13,853 nucleotides of DNA, from NCBI GenBank assembly GCA_023265535.1, contig JAHFTI010000046.1, positions 1 to 13,853 on the forward strand, in the 5' to 3' direction. The notes beneath the pieces are model-generated. The model was not told the origin of the DNA and did no database searches. It saw only the letters and a list, made by a program, of their open reading frames with translations. Position 1 is the first letter of the stretch. The number at the start of each line of letters is the position of its first letter. The translations under genes and the position numbers were made by a program. The DNA is from Opitutaceae bacterium (lineage in GTDB: Bacteria > Verrucomicrobiota > Verrucomicrobiia > Opitutales > Opitutaceae). Positions 1 to 6,793 of this stretch are shown piece after piece.

Positions 1-139
1 GCCTGACACGGTCAAGCTGATCCTCGAGGAGATGAGCCGCCAGTCCGCCTCAGATCCCACCATGGCCAAGCGCGCCGCCGCTCTTTCGGACAAACTTCGC
101 CTGCTCAAGCCCTCCCCCGCCCAGGCGCCGGGGAACTGA
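1..139 (+). CDS. C-terminal fragment of an unidentified protein (5' end outside window)
   Basis: An open frame with codons starting at base 2 runs to a TGA at 137-139 and gives the last 45 residues of a protein. The visible part begins PDTVKLILEEMSRQ, continues with a charged, helix-like stretch ending in DKLRLLKPS, and closes with a Pro/Ala tail. It lies 97 bp upstream of fliK in the same direction, so it is probably part of the same flagellar cluster. The LILEEM-type helix loosely recalls the repeat style of MotE/MgtE-N-like proteins that often sit between fliJ and fliK, but this is only a guess from context. Too little is visible to assign a function. Confidence 0.6.
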   Translation, partial: PDTVKLILEEMSRQSASDPTMAKRAAALSDKLRLLKPSPAQAPGN

Positions 140-166
140 GCTGCACGGGCGCCGCATCGCCGCCCT

Positions 167-180
167 GGTCAGAGCGATGC
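167..180 (+). promoter_or_regulatory. Weak sigma-54-like (-24/-12) candidate upstream of fliK
   Basis: TGGTCAGAGCGATGCA (166-181) has the GG-N10-GC spacing of a sigma-54 promoter and a good TGCA at -12, but the CAC of the -24 box is missing. It lies in the only gap (140-236) before fliK and would start transcription near 192, upstream of the preferred fliK start. A match of this quality is likely by chance in GC-rich DNA, so confidence is low. Confidence 0.22.
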
Positions 181-236
181 AGACCGTCTCATGGACGAGG
201 CGGGCCAATCTCCACGGAAGGCCCTTCCACCGTTCC

Positions 237-2888
237 ATGAACAACGCCGCCTCTCTCTTTTCCGCACTCGCCACTCCGCTCGCCTCCGCCAGCCCCTCGC
301 CGTCCTCCCTTGTCAGTGGACTTGCCTGCCCGGCCCAGCCTGGAGCCGAGCCCTCCGACTCCTTCGGTTCAATGCTCGCGGATGCCCTGCCCGCACAGCA
401 GCCTCAGACTGTCCCCGCGACACCCGGCCCAGAGCTGGCCTACCGTTCGTCCACGGCCGCGAATCCGCGCGCCTTGGCCCAGGGCCACTCCACGGGCGAC
501 GGCATGGACGTGGCCGAGTCCCAGAAGCCAGCCCAGCCCAATTGGGGCAAAAGCATCGAGGTGCTCACCGCCAAGGTTGCGGAACAGCAGAGGCCTGACT
601 GGGCCCCTCAGGGCCTGGTCCGCCGCCTTCCCGAACTCTTTGCTCCCGTGGCCGCTCCCGACCCTGATGCCTCCATCGATGGGCTGTGCGCCTTGCCTCC
701 CGCCTCGTGTGTCGCGGCCTTGACTGGAACCCCCTCCTCATTGGGCTCTGTGATTGACCCGGAGGGTGCGGCGGAGCACCAGGGGAGCGATGTTGGCCCG
801 AATCCTCCGGCTGCACAGTCCCCCTTGCCTGGTGACCTGTCCAGTGATCAGGAGCTCGAGACTCCGGCCCCCACGGCCTCCCAGTCCCTTCGCCCGGGAG
901 CGTGCCCCGCCCGTTCCCTCAATGCGCACGCCTCGGCCGGTTTGGCAAAGGCCGTCGTGCACCTGCAGTCCAATCATTCCGCCTCCCTGGGCCTCCTTCA
1001 TCCCGTCCGCGACCCAGCGGTGGACGGTTCCCCTTCCTCCGCACCCGTATTGGGCGAGGAGCGTATCGATGATTTGGATACAACTGCCGCCGCCATTCCC
1101 GGGGCTCAGCCGGCCGATGCGATCCCTTTGACCGGGGCGCTTTCGTCCGCCGCTTCCTGCGATCTCCTTGTCGTCCTGGCCAGTCCCCCCATGGAGTCCG
1201 CATCGCAGCAGGCGCAGGTCTCCCTCTCGGATTCGGCTGAGGCCCCAGCCGTAAACCCGCCCCAGGGGAGCGCCTCCGGCATGGCACCTTCCATCTCGGC
1301 CTCTTCCGTGCCCGCAGAGTCGCCGGCCCGCCCGCAGCGTCGGGCGCAGGAGTCGGGCAAGCCCGCGGCACTTTCGGCCGCGGCAGCCAACAAGCCCGAC
1401 TTCGCCGCTTCCGGGAACTTTGTTCCCTCGCTGGAACGTCCTGTGCCAGCCCAGGCCGCAGGCAGTCTCCCCCGCGCTGCATCCGACTCCGCAACCAGTG
1501 CCGACCTGAAGCCCGCCGAGGCCGGCGTTCCCTCCACCTTCAGCGCCCTGGACGCAAGGAGCGACCGGAGCCAGGCTGGAGTTCCTCATTCCCATCCCGC
1601 TGACGCAGCGGCGTCCCAGGGCAGCATCAGGGCGGTTGCCGCTGGTGCCCCCGCCTCGTCAGTGGTCCAGGGCGTTGTCACGACTGGGACGCCCGCACCT
1701 GAGTCCCCGGATCTTGCGTCAACACCTGGGCAGCAGGGTGGGGGGCAGGATCGCGCTGCCATGAATCCCGCATCCCATGAACGCCAGGGAATTCCCTTTG
1801 GCCGCGAACAGAACACAGGCAATTCGACCACAGCACAGGCATCCGAGCAGGTTGCCACCCAGGCTCAGGCCCTTGCCCAGGCGGCGACCCGGAGTGCCGT
1901 GATGCGCAGCTATGGAGTGTCAGCCAAGGCCTCCTCCACGGAACTCCCTGTGCAGTCCCGGGACACGCTCCCCTCCGGGCAGCTCCCGGCGGCCGATAGC
2001 GCTTCCGGCTTCGTGCCGTCCCCCTCTTCTGCGGTCTCCTCCGGTTCCGGATCCTCCTCCCGTGGAGGCTCTGACGAGCATTCCTCCCTGGCGCAGGGGC
2101 GTTCCCGCCAGGACGGGGAAAAATCTGCCGTTCAGGGTCTCCACCAGCACAATGCGGATACCTTCTCCCGTGCGGTGACAAAAGAAAAGAATGTGCAAGC
2201 AATTGGTGCAAAGACCGAAGCGAAGTCTGAGAAAATGGCTGGCATCGATGATGCTAAAAAAGGTGCCAACATGAATTCCGTCCCCTCTTCACCGGTCACC
2301 ACAGACGTCCTTCCGGCGTCCCGGTCGACCATGGATTGGGTTGCGGAGGGGCTCTCACGTCTCGGTTCGGGTGACACTTCAGTCTCCGTACTGGCCCAGT
2401 CCGAGCTTGCACCCCATGCCAAGCAGCTTGTGGAGCGCGTCGAGAAGGCGCTTGAAAGCCTTCAGAGCCGCCCCGAGCGCGTGGTTCGTTTCGAGGTCGG
2501 TGACTCGCGTGACGAACGCCTTTCCGTGAGCCTCCAGCTCAAGGACGGTGTCATTCACACGACCTTCGCCGCCGGTTCGACCGAGCTGCGTGACCTGATC
2601 TCCCGCGAATGGTCCGGCTCCCTCGGCTCGACCCTTGGGCCCGAGGCCAACCTTCGCGTGGCTGAGCCCGTCTTCACCTCCTCCTCCCGTAATGAGAATC
2701 TGGATACGGGTTCCCAGTCCCAGCGCCAGCAGCAGCAGCACAGCCAGCAGGGCCAGGCCGCTGGCCAGCAGGGTCAGGGTTTCCAGCGTGGTCCCGCTCG
2801 TGCCGCCTCGGTGGCTGCGCCCGAGGCTGCCGTCCAGAGCCTTCCCTCCACCAGCTCCTCCCACCGTGTGCTCCAGGCTTTCGCCTAA
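237..2888 (+). CDS. fliK: Flagellar hook-length control protein FliK
   Basis: FliK is exported during hook assembly, acts as a molecular ruler, and makes FlhB switch export from hook to filament substrates. The product is about 883 aa, roughly twice the Salmonella FliK length (about 400 aa). Residues 1 to about 700 are a low-complexity Ser/Ala/Pro-rich ruler without a recognisable fold. A conserved Flg_hook-type C-terminal domain lies at about 715-825, including RVVRFEVGDSRDERLSVSLQ and a following LKDGVIHTTF strand. A Gln-rich tail follows at about 827-852. The start at 237 was chosen over an in-frame ATG at 177 because the 177 extension (MQTVSWTRR...) is not FliK-like and overlaps a possible promoter; neither has a well-placed ribosome site. 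A Lys-rich, lower-GC segment occurs at about 2168-2277. flgD follows 12 bp later. Identity rests on the C-terminal domain and on position before flgD-flgE. Confidence 0.85.
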   Translation: MNNAASLFSALATPLASASPSPSSLVSGLACPAQPGAEPSDSFGSMLADALPAQQPQTVPATPGPELAYRSSTAANPRALAQGHSTGDGMDVAESQKPAQPNWGKSIEVLTAKVAEQQRPDWAPQGLVRRLPELFAPVAAPDPDASIDGLCALPPASCVAALTGTPSSLGSVIDPEGAAEHQGSDVGPNPPAAQSPLPGDLSSDQELETPAPTASQSLRPGACPARSLNAHASAGLAKAVVHLQSNHSASLGLLHPVRDPAVDGSPSSAPVLGEERIDDLDTTAAAIPGAQPADAIPLTGALSSAASCDLLVVLASPPMESASQQAQVSLSDSAEAPAVNPPQGSASGMAPSISASSVPAESPARPQRRAQESGKPAALSAAAANKPDFAASGNFVPSLERPVPAQAAGSLPRAASDSATSADLKPAEAGVPSTFSALDARSDRSQAGVPHSHPADAAASQGSIRAVAAGAPASSVVQGVVTTGTPAPESPDLASTPGQQGGGQDRAAMNPASHERQGIPFGREQNTGNSTTAQASEQVATQAQALAQAATRSAVMRSYGVSAKASSTELPVQSRDTLPSGQLPAADSASGFVPSPSSAVSSGSGSSSRGGSDEHSSLAQGRSRQDGEKSAVQGLHQHNADTFSRAVTKEKNVQAIGAKTEAKSEKMAGIDDAKKGANMNSVPSSPVTTDVLPASRSTMDWVAEGLSRLGSGDTSVSVLAQSELAPHAKQLVERVEKALESLQSRPERVVRFEVGDSRDERLSVSLQLKDGVIHTTFAAGSTELRDLISREWSGSLGSTLGPEANLRVAEPVFTSSSRNENLDTGSQSQRQQQQHSQQGQAAGQQGQGFQRGPARAASVAAPEAAVQSLPSTSSSHRVLQAFA

Positions 2889-2900
2889 CCCTCTCCTCCC

Positions 2901-3395
2901 ATGACCGTCGACGCCACCACTTCCAGCACTGCCGCCACCAGCACGATGGCCGCCAATCCCGCCGGCTACACGGCTCGCGTCACCAAGAAGGTTCTCGACT
3001 CCGACGACTTCATGAAACTGCTGAGCGCCCAGATGGCCAACCAGGATCCGCTGAAGCCCATGGAGGATACCGCCTTCATCGCTCAGATGACCTCCTTCAG
3101 CTCACTCGCCCAGATGAACCAGCTGACCAAGGATTTCACCATCATGCGGTCGAACCAGGCCGTCACCGCCGCCAACGCCTTCATCGGCCGCAACGTCACG
3201 GTGAATGTCAAGGCCGACGGCAGTGAGACCGCCACCGGCACCGTCACCGGCGTGGATATCACCGGCGACGAGCCGAAGCTCCACGTCAACGGCACCACTT
3301 ACCCGCTTTCCTCGGTGGTCAGGATCGAGACAGGAATTGTGGCCGCCCCTGGAACCGTGACCGTTCCCGACACCTCCGTCATTTCGACTCTCTAA
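2901..3395 (+). CDS. flgD: Flagellar hook assembly (cap) protein FlgD
   Basis: FlgD caps the growing hook, helps FlgE subunits polymerise, and is itself an export substrate. The product is 164 aa. The N-terminal half carries the FlgD hallmark: an FMKLLSAQMANQDPLKPMED block at about residues 35-54, then a segment with SFSSLAQMNQL. The C-terminal half (ANAFIGRNVTVNV through YPLSSVVRIE) looks like the Tudor-like beta domain. The protein is shorter than enterobacterial FlgD (about 230 aa) and seems to lack the Ig-like insert, as in other short FlgDs such as that of Bacillus. It sits 12 bp after fliK and 30 bp before the hook gene, the usual fliK-flgD-flgE order. No Shine-Dalgarno is visible; the start is preceded by CTCTCCTCCC. 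Confidence 0.93.
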   Translation: MTVDATTSSTAATSTMAANPAGYTARVTKKVLDSDDFMKLLSAQMANQDPLKPMEDTAFIAQMTSFSSLAQMNQLTKDFTIMRSNQAVTAANAFIGRNVTVNVKADGSETATGTVTGVDITGDEPKLHVNGTTYPLSSVVRIETGIVAAPGTVTVPDTSVISTL

Positions 3396-3425
3396 GATCA
3401 ACGTCAACCTTAACTCCACCTCATC

Positions 3426-4292
3426 ATGCCCCTCATCGGCACCCTTACTTCAGGCGTCAGCGCACTCAAGACCTTCACCAAGGACCTCGAGGTCATCGGC
3501 AACAACATCGCCAACGTCAACACGACCTCCTTCAAATCCAGCAAGAGCTCCTTTGCGGATGACTTCAGCAACACCCTGAGGGCTTCCTCCAGCGGCGGAG
3601 TGCAGGCCATGCAGGTCGGCACCGGCGTCAAGCTCAGTGGCATCAACACCAACTTCTCCCAGGGTGCCCTCGCCACCACGGGTCTGACCACTGACCTGGG
3701 CATTTCGGGCAGCGGTTTCTTCCGCGTGGTGAACACCACGGACAGTTCGGAGTATGCCACGCGGGTCGGCAGTTTCCATTTTGACGACAGCAATTTCCTG
3801 GTGAACTCCAAGGGCATGCGCGTGCAGGGTTTCGGGGCCGATGCCGCCGGTGTCCTGGATACCACGGTGGGAGCGATTCAGCTCCGTCCCGCCGCCGACC
3901 TCGCAGGCAAGGTTCGCCAGTCCGTGGCCATCGGCCGCGACGGTGTCGTCACTGAGACCTACACCGACGGCACCACCGCCAAGGCTGGGCAGATTCTTAT
4001 CCAGGACTTTGCGCAAACCTCGGCCCTGATGGCCGCCGGTGACGGCCTCTACAGCGCACTGGCCTTCGCCTCGCCCACCAACGGTACCGTTGCCCTTGAT
4101 GCCACCGGCAAGAACAACCCCGGCACCAACGGCCTCGGCACCATCGAGGCCGGCACGCTCGAGCTCTCCAATGTGGACCTCACCGAGCAATTCTCCAACA
4201 TGATCACCGCGCAGCGTTCCTTCCAGGCCAGCTCCCGTCTGGTCACTGTCGCGGACACGGTCCTCGAGGAGATCGTCAACCTCAAGCGCTGA
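3426..4292 (+). CDS. flgE: Flagellar hook protein, FlgE-type, unusually short
   Basis: This protein polymerises outside the cell to form the hook, the universal joint of the flagellum. It is 288 aa. The N-terminal rod/hook signature reads VIGNNIANVNTTSFKSS (about residues 23-39). It is followed by QGALATTGLTTDLGISGSGF, the block shared by FlgE, FlgF and FlgG. The C-terminal D0/D1 helix has LSNVDLTEQFSNMITAQRSF and ends with EEIVNLKR, which resembles FlgE more than FlgG. It directly follows flgD, supporting FlgE. Salmonella FlgE is about 402 aa, so the outer D2 domain must be reduced or absent; the length approaches that of FlgF or FlgG (about 250-260 aa). FlgF is the main alternative. No Shine-Dalgarno; the start context is CCTCATCATG. 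Confidence 0.8.
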   Translation: MPLIGTLTSGVSALKTFTKDLEVIGNNIANVNTTSFKSSKSSFADDFSNTLRASSSGGVQAMQVGTGVKLSGINTNFSQGALATTGLTTDLGISGSGFFRVVNTTDSSEYATRVGSFHFDDSNFLVNSKGMRVQGFGADAAGVLDTTVGAIQLRPAADLAGKVRQSVAIGRDGVVTETYTDGTTAKAGQILIQDFAQTSALMAAGDGLYSALAFASPTNGTVALDATGKNNPGTNGLGTIEAGTLELSNVDLTEQFSNMITAQRSFQASSRLVTVADTVLEEIVNLKR

Positions 4293-4312
4293 TCCACGGC
4301 ACACGCTGACGC

Positions 4313-4336
4313 CGCCGTGCGGCGCGCCGTGCGGCG
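4313..4336. repeat. Perfect 12-bp tandem repeat of a palindromic unit before fliL
   Basis: The unit CGCCGTGCGGCG occurs twice back to back (4313-4324 and 4325-4336). Each unit is itself an inverted repeat (CGCCG/CGGCG around TG). Across the junction a further palindrome CGGCGCGCCG (4320-4329) forms, and flanking ACGCCGC (4309-4315) pairs with GCGGCGT (4331-4337). It could fold into a strong hairpin in the RNA between flgE and fliL. There is no T-run after it, so it is not a typical intrinsic terminator. It might protect or process the transcript, or bind a protein; the role is unknown. Confidence 0.65.
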
Positions 4337-4366
4337 TGTTCTCCAAACCCTCAATTCAGTTCCTCC

Positions 4367-4990
4367 ATGTCGAAGCAAGAAGCCACTCCTGCACCTGCTC
4401 CTGCTCCCGCTCCCGGAGCGGATGCAGCGCCCGCCGGTACCTCGAAGATCGCCGCACTCCTCCCGGTCATTCTTGTGGTGGTGCTCGCCCCCGTCGTCTC
4501 CTGGGCCGTCGCCCAGTTCGTCATCCTCCCCCAGTTTGAGAAGAAGCTCAATGCGGTCGTGGCCACGGCGGGTGAACATGGAGCCCCCGCTGATGCGCAC
4601 GGTGCCGCCCCAGCCGCTGCCCATGCCGCGCCTGCAGCAGAGGGCGGCGACAAAGCCGGCCACGGGAAGAAGGGTGATGCTGCAGGGCCCTCCAACTCAT
4701 ACGAATTCACCAACATTGTGGTGAACCTCGCTGGGACCATGGGAACCCGTTACCTCAAGACCACCTTCCTGGTCACTGGCAAGGACGCTAACCTCCGCGA
4801 ATACTTCAACCGCGACAAAGCCAAGATGGTGGATGTCACCCTCAATGTCCTGTCCTCCCTTTCCCTGGCTGATCTCGAGGAGGCCGGCGCCAAGAACATC
4901 ATCCGCGAGAAGCTCGTAAACGCCTACAACCAGGCCATCGGCAAGAAGGTCGCCGAGCAGGTCTATTTCTCCGACTTCGTGGTCCAGTAA
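4367..4990 (+). CDS. fliL: Flagellar basal body-associated protein FliL
   Basis: FliL is an inner-membrane protein that surrounds the stators and supports torque or stator activity. The product is 207 aa. A short cytoplasmic Pro/Ala-rich N-terminus (residues 1-26) is followed by one membrane segment at about 28-52 (IAALLPVILVVVLAPVVSWA). A periplasmic Ala/His/Gly-rich linker spans about 60-110. The conserved FliL domain (about 111-207) begins YEFTNIVVNLAGTMGTRYLK and ends QVYFSDFVVQ, typical of the family. It lies 25 bp before fliM, as in most flagellar operons. The long low-complexity linker is unusual. No Shine-Dalgarno precedes the ATG (CAGTTCCTCC). Confidence 0.93.
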   Translation: MSKQEATPAPAPAPAPGADAAPAGTSKIAALLPVILVVVLAPVVSWAVAQFVILPQFEKKLNAVVATAGEHGAPADAHGAAPAAAHAAPAAEGGDKAGHGKKGDAAGPSNSYEFTNIVVNLAGTMGTRYLKTTFLVTGKDANLREYFNRDKAKMVDVTLNVLSSLSLADLEEAGAKNIIREKLVNAYNQAIGKKVAEQVYFSDFVVQ

Positions 4991-5015
4991 GCCATCTTTC
5001 AAACGGGCACCCATC

Positions 5016-6062
5016 ATGTCTGACGACGCAAACGACTTCTCGAACATTCTCGATCAAAGTGAGATCGACAAGCTGCTCGCGTCCGCAGAGGTCCAGACCA
5101 AACAGCTGATCTTCCGCTCCGACGGCACGCGCATCGATCCCGCTCGTGCCCCGAAGATCGAGCCTTACGATTTCCGCAATCCGGTCTTCCTCACCGAGGT
5201 CGAGCTGCGCCGCCTGCGCCTCCTCCACGAGGATTTCATTCGCTACCTCTCCGCCCGCCTCTCCCTCTTCCTGCGCATGGAGTTCAGCCTCAAGATGGCC
5301 AAGCTCACCACCCTGAGCTACGCCAAGTTCACCGAGGCCCTTCCGAACCCCACGCACCTGTGCCTCTTCAAGGCCGAGCCCATGCTCGGTGTCGGTATCC
5401 TCGACATCAATCCCCGCCTGGCCCTGACCGTCGCCGACCGCATGCTTGGCGGCCGCGGCCACTCCGTGAAGGCCGAGCGTTTTCTCACCGAGATCGAGGT
5501 GGGCCTGCTCGAGGACATCATCAATATCATGCTCGAGGAATGGTGCGGCCAGTGGCGCCTCGAGAAGGAGCTGCACCCTCAGATCATCGGCCACGAGAAT
5601 AACGGCCGTTTCCTCCAGACCTCCCCCAAGGACGCCATCGTCCTGGCCCTCACCCTGGAGGCCGATTTCGGCGACTGCGCCGAACAGATCCAGTTTGGCG
5701 TGCCCTACTACACCATCGAGCCGCTCGTGAAGTCGATGCAGCTGCGCCGCGCCAAGGATTCCAACCTTTCCTCCGAAGTCATCCACAAGCGCGCCGAATG
5801 GCAGCCCGTCTATGAACAGGTCAAGCTCCCCGTCCGCGCCCAGTGGGACGCCTTCGAGCTCAGCCTGCGCGAGATCAGTTCCCTGCGCGTGGGCGACGTC
5901 ATCGAGATGCCCGCCCAGATCATCGACAAGACGGAGGTCCTCATCAACGGCAACCGCAAGTTCATCGGCTCGGTCGGTCTCGATAGCGACCGTGTCGCCG
6001 TGAAACTCGCCTCAAAGATCAACGAACCGGAAACCCGCCATGCCAAGCCCATCGGACGATAA
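5016..6062 (+). CDS. fliM: Flagellar motor switch protein FliM
   Basis: FliM is a rotor C-ring protein that binds phosphorylated CheY and changes the direction of rotation. The 348-aa length is close to the usual 330-350. The N-terminal CheY-P binding peptide is clear: LDQSEIDKLL at residues 12-21. The middle CheC-like domain contains YDFRNP, the LEDIINIMLEEW helix and the LGGRG loop typical of FliM. The C-terminal SpoA domain (about 271-338, LPVRAQWDAFELSLREI through GSVGLDSDRVAVKL) packs with FliN. The intact CheY-binding peptide suggests a chemotaxis-responsive motor, although no che gene is in the window. Its last 23 nt overlap fliN. No Shine-Dalgarno precedes the start; the context is ACCCATCATG. 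Confidence 0.96.
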   Translation: MSDDANDFSNILDQSEIDKLLASAEVQTKQLIFRSDGTRIDPARAPKIEPYDFRNPVFLTEVELRRLRLLHEDFIRYLSARLSLFLRMEFSLKMAKLTTLSYAKFTEALPNPTHLCLFKAEPMLGVGILDINPRLALTVADRMLGGRGHSVKAERFLTEIEVGLLEDIINIMLEEWCGQWRLEKELHPQIIGHENNGRFLQTSPKDAIVLALTLEADFGDCAEQIQFGVPYYTIEPLVKSMQLRRAKDSNLSSEVIHKRAEWQPVYEQVKLPVRAQWDAFELSLREISSLRVGDVIEMPAQIIDKTEVLINGNRKFIGSVGLDSDRVAVKLASKINEPETRHAKPIGR

Positions 6063-6303
6063 GACCCTCGACATTGTCCTCGACGTAAAGGTCAAGGTCA
6101 CTGTTCAACTCGGCTCCTGCCTCCTGCCCATGCGCGAGGTCCTCGAGCTGGCGGCCGGCACCGTGATCCAGCTCAGCCAGCAGGCGAGCGATCCCGTGGG
6201 CCTCTACGTCAATGACAAGCTCATCGCCTACGGCGAGGTGGTCGTCGTCGAGGACAGTTTCGGCATCAAGATCACCGAGCTCGTCGGCGCCCCCAAGGCC
6301 TGA
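6040..6303 (+). CDS. fliN: Flagellar motor switch protein FliN (minimal SpoA form)
   Basis: FliN forms the lower C-ring with FliM and helps dock export substrates. The product is 87 aa, shorter than E. coli FliN (137 aa), and is essentially one SpoA (C-ring) domain. It shows LDIVLDVKVKVTVQLGSCLL, REVLELAAGTVIQL and LIAYGEVVVVEDSFGIKITE. The N-terminal extension of other FliN proteins is missing. The only useful ATG lies inside fliM, giving a 23-nt overlap in another frame, so translation of the two is probably coupled. A weak GGAA lies 9-12 nt upstream. fliO starts 32 bp after its stop. Confidence 0.94.
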   Translation: MPSPSDDKTLDIVLDVKVKVTVQLGSCLLPMREVLELAAGTVIQLSQQASDPVGLYVNDKLIAYGEVVVVEDSFGIKITELVGAPKA

Positions 6304-6335
6304 GCCCATCGCCTCACCTCTTTCCCTTTCCAGCC

Positions 6336-6788
6336 ATGCCCCGCTTCTCACTTTTCGACGCCCTGCGTCGACTGCCAGTGGTAATCGGCTGCGTCGTTTT
6401 AGCCACGGCGCAGCCGATGAGCGGCAACACCCAGCCGCCCGTCGAGCCCCAAAGGGCCCCGGACATGGTCATTTATCCCAAGGGGACCGCCGGCGCCCAG
6501 GCGCCTGTGTCTCAGGATTCCGGATACAGCAATCCCTTCTATCTCGCCTTCGCCGTCGTCGTTGCCGCCACGGGGGGCTGGATTCTCTGGCGTCGTCGCA
6601 CGGGTGCCTCACTCATTCCCGGCACCGGCCCCGAGGTCAGGAAGCTCACCATTGATGAGACCCGCCCCCTCGGAAACCGGCAATACCTGCTCGTCGCCTC
6701 CTACGAGGGGCGCAAGTTTCTCCTTGGCGTCACCACCGAGAAGATAGAGCTGCTCACGCACCTGCCTGACAGCGGCGCGGAGGAGTGA
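6336..6788 (+). CDS. fliO: Flagellar biosynthesis protein FliO
   Basis: FliO is a small membrane protein that helps assemble the FliP ring of the export gate. The product is 150 aa. A basic N-terminus with a hydrophobic stretch (about residues 14-24, VVIGCVVLATA) looks like a signal sequence. A Pro-rich periplasmic part follows, then a membrane segment at about 67-85 (NPFYLAFAVVVAATGGWILW) ending in RRR. The cytoplasmic part carries LGNRQYLLVASYEGRKFLLG, the conserved FliO core of the form LG-x-[KR]-x4-V-x4-x3-LLG. It sits between fliN and fliP, the expected place for this poorly conserved protein. The TGA overlaps a possible GTG start of fliP. Confidence 0.9.
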   Translation: MPRFSLFDALRRLPVVIGCVVLATAQPMSGNTQPPVEPQRAPDMVIYPKGTAGAQAPVSQDSGYSNPFYLAFAVVVAATGGWILWRRRTGASLIPGTGPEVRKLTIDETRPLGNRQYLLVASYEGRKFLLGVTTEKIELLTHLPDSGAEE

Positions 6789-6793
6789 GCCAC

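Noticed and set aside
147..165. GGGCG/CGCCC hairpin after the first gene as a terminator
   Set aside because: Only 5 bp of stem, a 9-nt loop and no T-run.
177..236. ATG at 177 as an N-terminal extension of FliK (20 extra residues)
   Set aside because: The extension is Arg/Trp-rich and unlike the rest of FliK, and it overlaps a possible promoter; the ATG at 237 follows the common CC-ATG context of the neighbours.
738..1595. Long open frame on the minus strand inside fliK, and similar minus-strand frames inside flhA and flhB
   Set aside because: They lie opposite GC-rich coding sequence, have no recognisable domain, and are Gly/Arg/His-rich shadows of the real genes.
6785..6793. GTG at 6785 as the fliP start
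   Set aside because: The strong GGAGGAG site ends at 6785 itself and is correctly spaced only for the ATG at 6794.
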